Below, piece by piece: positions 62,801 through 64,000 of a DNA stretch of 64,000 nucleotides. Under the pieces are notes generated by a model. That model saw only the letters and a program-made list of their open reading frames with translations. It did no database searches and had not been told where the DNA came from. Positions within the stretch are counted from its first letter, which is position 1, and each line of letters opens with the position of its first letter. The stretch is from Plasmodium malariae (Eukaryota; Apicomplexa; Aconoidasida; Haemosporida; Plasmodiidae), in the NCBI RefSeq assembly GCF_900090045.1, contig NC_041782.1, positions 186,001-250,000 on the forward strand, read 5' to 3'. Made by a program: the position numbers and the translations under genes.

Positions 62801-63817
62801 TGCTATAAGTACAAATGATTTCAATAATAAATTTCATTAAATAAGTTAGGATGATTATTAAATTTTTCTTTTTTTCTTTAATATATAATTATAATTAATT
62901 TATAGCATAAAAATTCTTAGTTTTTCATGATACATTTATATATTGAATACAGATATATATTATGCCACACCGAAATTTCTCAGGAAGAAAGTAAAACTTT
63001 GACTTTCACATGTTATAGGATTAAGAGAATTGACAGGTTTTTTTATAATTAAACGATATAGTTTAGTTATGCAATATTATATTTATCATAAAAACGAATT
63101 TTATCAGTAGCTATATTTTGAATTTAACAGATTAATACTCATTTTCATATAATATACTATATTATAGTTAAATTTCTATTTCATTTAATTAAGTTATAAT
63201 TTTAGTAATATTCTTAAAGTTCAGTTTCTTAACCATTATATATAATGTAATATCTTATTATAAATATTAATTGAAATAATATGAAAGTTATTACCTTAAG
63301 AATAAAAAAAAAAGTTATAAAATAAAAAAGAAAATTCTATACATTATAAGTAGTTAATATTTGTCTGTTTATAACATTTTAAAAAGCAAAAACGAATTCC
63401 TAAATCGTTATTTCAGTATTATAGGAAATTTATATGAGAATGAACTAAAATTAATTTATTTTTTGTAATATATATCAGTTTAATTATATAAGCATTAAAT
63501 GAATAAAAAAATAGGGAAGTGTATTTTTCTCTATAGTTTTTTTTATTCAGAATAAAATAACATTGTTTTTTAAAAAAATTATTATTTTATCAGTTAAAAG
63601 CGTTTATCATATATTTTACTACATGCAAAAAACTTATTCTAACAATAATATAAAGTAAAGAAGAAATTTTCCTATATATTTTTTTTTATTTAAATTCTAT
63701 GTATAAAAAAAAGGAATACACCATATATAAACATATATATATATTTTTTCTTTTATATAAATATTAATATTACATAAATTTAATTTTAGTTACTTAATTC
63801 ACGTATACGTATATAAA
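59829..63817. other. STP1 pseudogene 3' flank, then upstream region of the next PIR
   Basis: 59.9-62.4 kb is the counterpart of 26.2-28.1 kb after the intact STP1. For example AAGAATATCCATTGTAAAAT near 62258 matches CGAATATCCATAGCAGAATA near 27956. From about 62.5 kb the sequence differs and leads to the PIR start. The open frame 61549-61743 is not called. Confidence 0.55.
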
Positions 63818-64000
63818 ATGACACCAGGAACTACAGAAGAAAAGGTAAATTTATTTTTATTTTATAATTATATATATTGTTGTGTCAAAGGATTCATTGT
63901 TTTAGAAATGATATATAAGTATATTTAATTAAAATATCATTTTTCTTATTAAAATATTATTATTATATTCTTTTTATTTTTAGGAGAATACCGTTACATT
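63818..64000 (+). CDS. pir: PIR gene, 5' end only (cut by window edge)
   Basis: Exon 1 (63818-63844) encodes MTPGTTEEK and is followed by GTAAAT. The intron ends TTTTTAG at 63983, and exon 2 starts 63984 with ENTVT before the window ends. A nine-residue first exon followed by a roughly 140-bp intron has the same plan as the complete PIR at 54702-55966 (15-residue exon 1, 143-bp intron). The PIR call rests on this layout and on neighbourhood rather than on domain sequence. Confidence 0.55.

Noticed and set aside
1..64000. tRNA, rRNA, CRISPR array, bacterial-type operons or insertion sequences
   Set aside because: None seen; not expected in this genome type, and no GC-rich structured RNA stretch stands out.

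Overview
The window looks like a subtelomeric, multigene-family stretch of a malaria parasite chromosome, most probably Plasmodium malariae or a very close relative such as P. brasilianum. The base composition is extremely AT-rich. Genes are sparse and short, with spliced signal-peptide exons. The recognisable families are the two-exon fam-l/fam-m exported proteins (a P. malariae hallmark), STP1 with a SURFIN-like cytoplasmic tail, and PIR. I saw no housekeeping gene, tRNA, rRNA or telomere repeat array. All assignments come from recall of family motifs, not from a search. Which of the two proteins is called 'fam-l' and which 'fam-m' is my best recollection, so I label them by motif: FLKNNRTIS type (fam-l-like) and FDGKHFHF type (fam-m-like).

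Layout, left to right. 1-18.8 kb is a one-way (minus strand) tandem array: a fam-l-like gene with a one-base frameshift (1156-2127), a fam-m-like pseudogene (4716-5596), an intact fam-l-like gene (9096-10073), a badly decayed relative (13317-14060), and a third-branch pseudogene (17082-17926). 18.8-23.6 kb is mostly empty apart from an unrecognised plus-strand open frame (19735-20022). 23637-26174 is an intact four-exon STP1 gene on the plus strand. 29.6-37.8 kb resumes the minus-strand array: intact fam-m-like (29581-30454), intact fam-l-like (33956-34934), and a decayed copy (37029-37742). 38-45 kb has no gene, but 40-43 kb is visibly richer in G+C. 45104-46090 and 50377-51273 are intact fam-l-like and fam-m-like genes. 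54702-55966 is an intact three-exon PIR on the minus strand. 58139-59828 is a 5'-truncated STP1 pseudogene, and 63818 onward is the 5' end of a second PIR on the plus strand.

The intact proteins are all predicted to be surface-located or exported into the host red cell. The fam genes carry a 28-29 residue recessed signal exon, a PEXEL-like R-x-L near residue 52 and two membrane spans. STP1 and PIR have one membrane span each. There is no operon. What ties the array together is duplication. The fam copies share intron length (126-128 bp in six of seven) and four conserved non-coding blocks at near-fixed distances: about 370-415 bp and 823-878 bp upstream of the start, and about 170 bp and 410 bp downstream of the stop. 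Those shared blocks, plus a duplicated doublet with 3.5 kb spacers of almost identical length, are the most interesting signals in the window.
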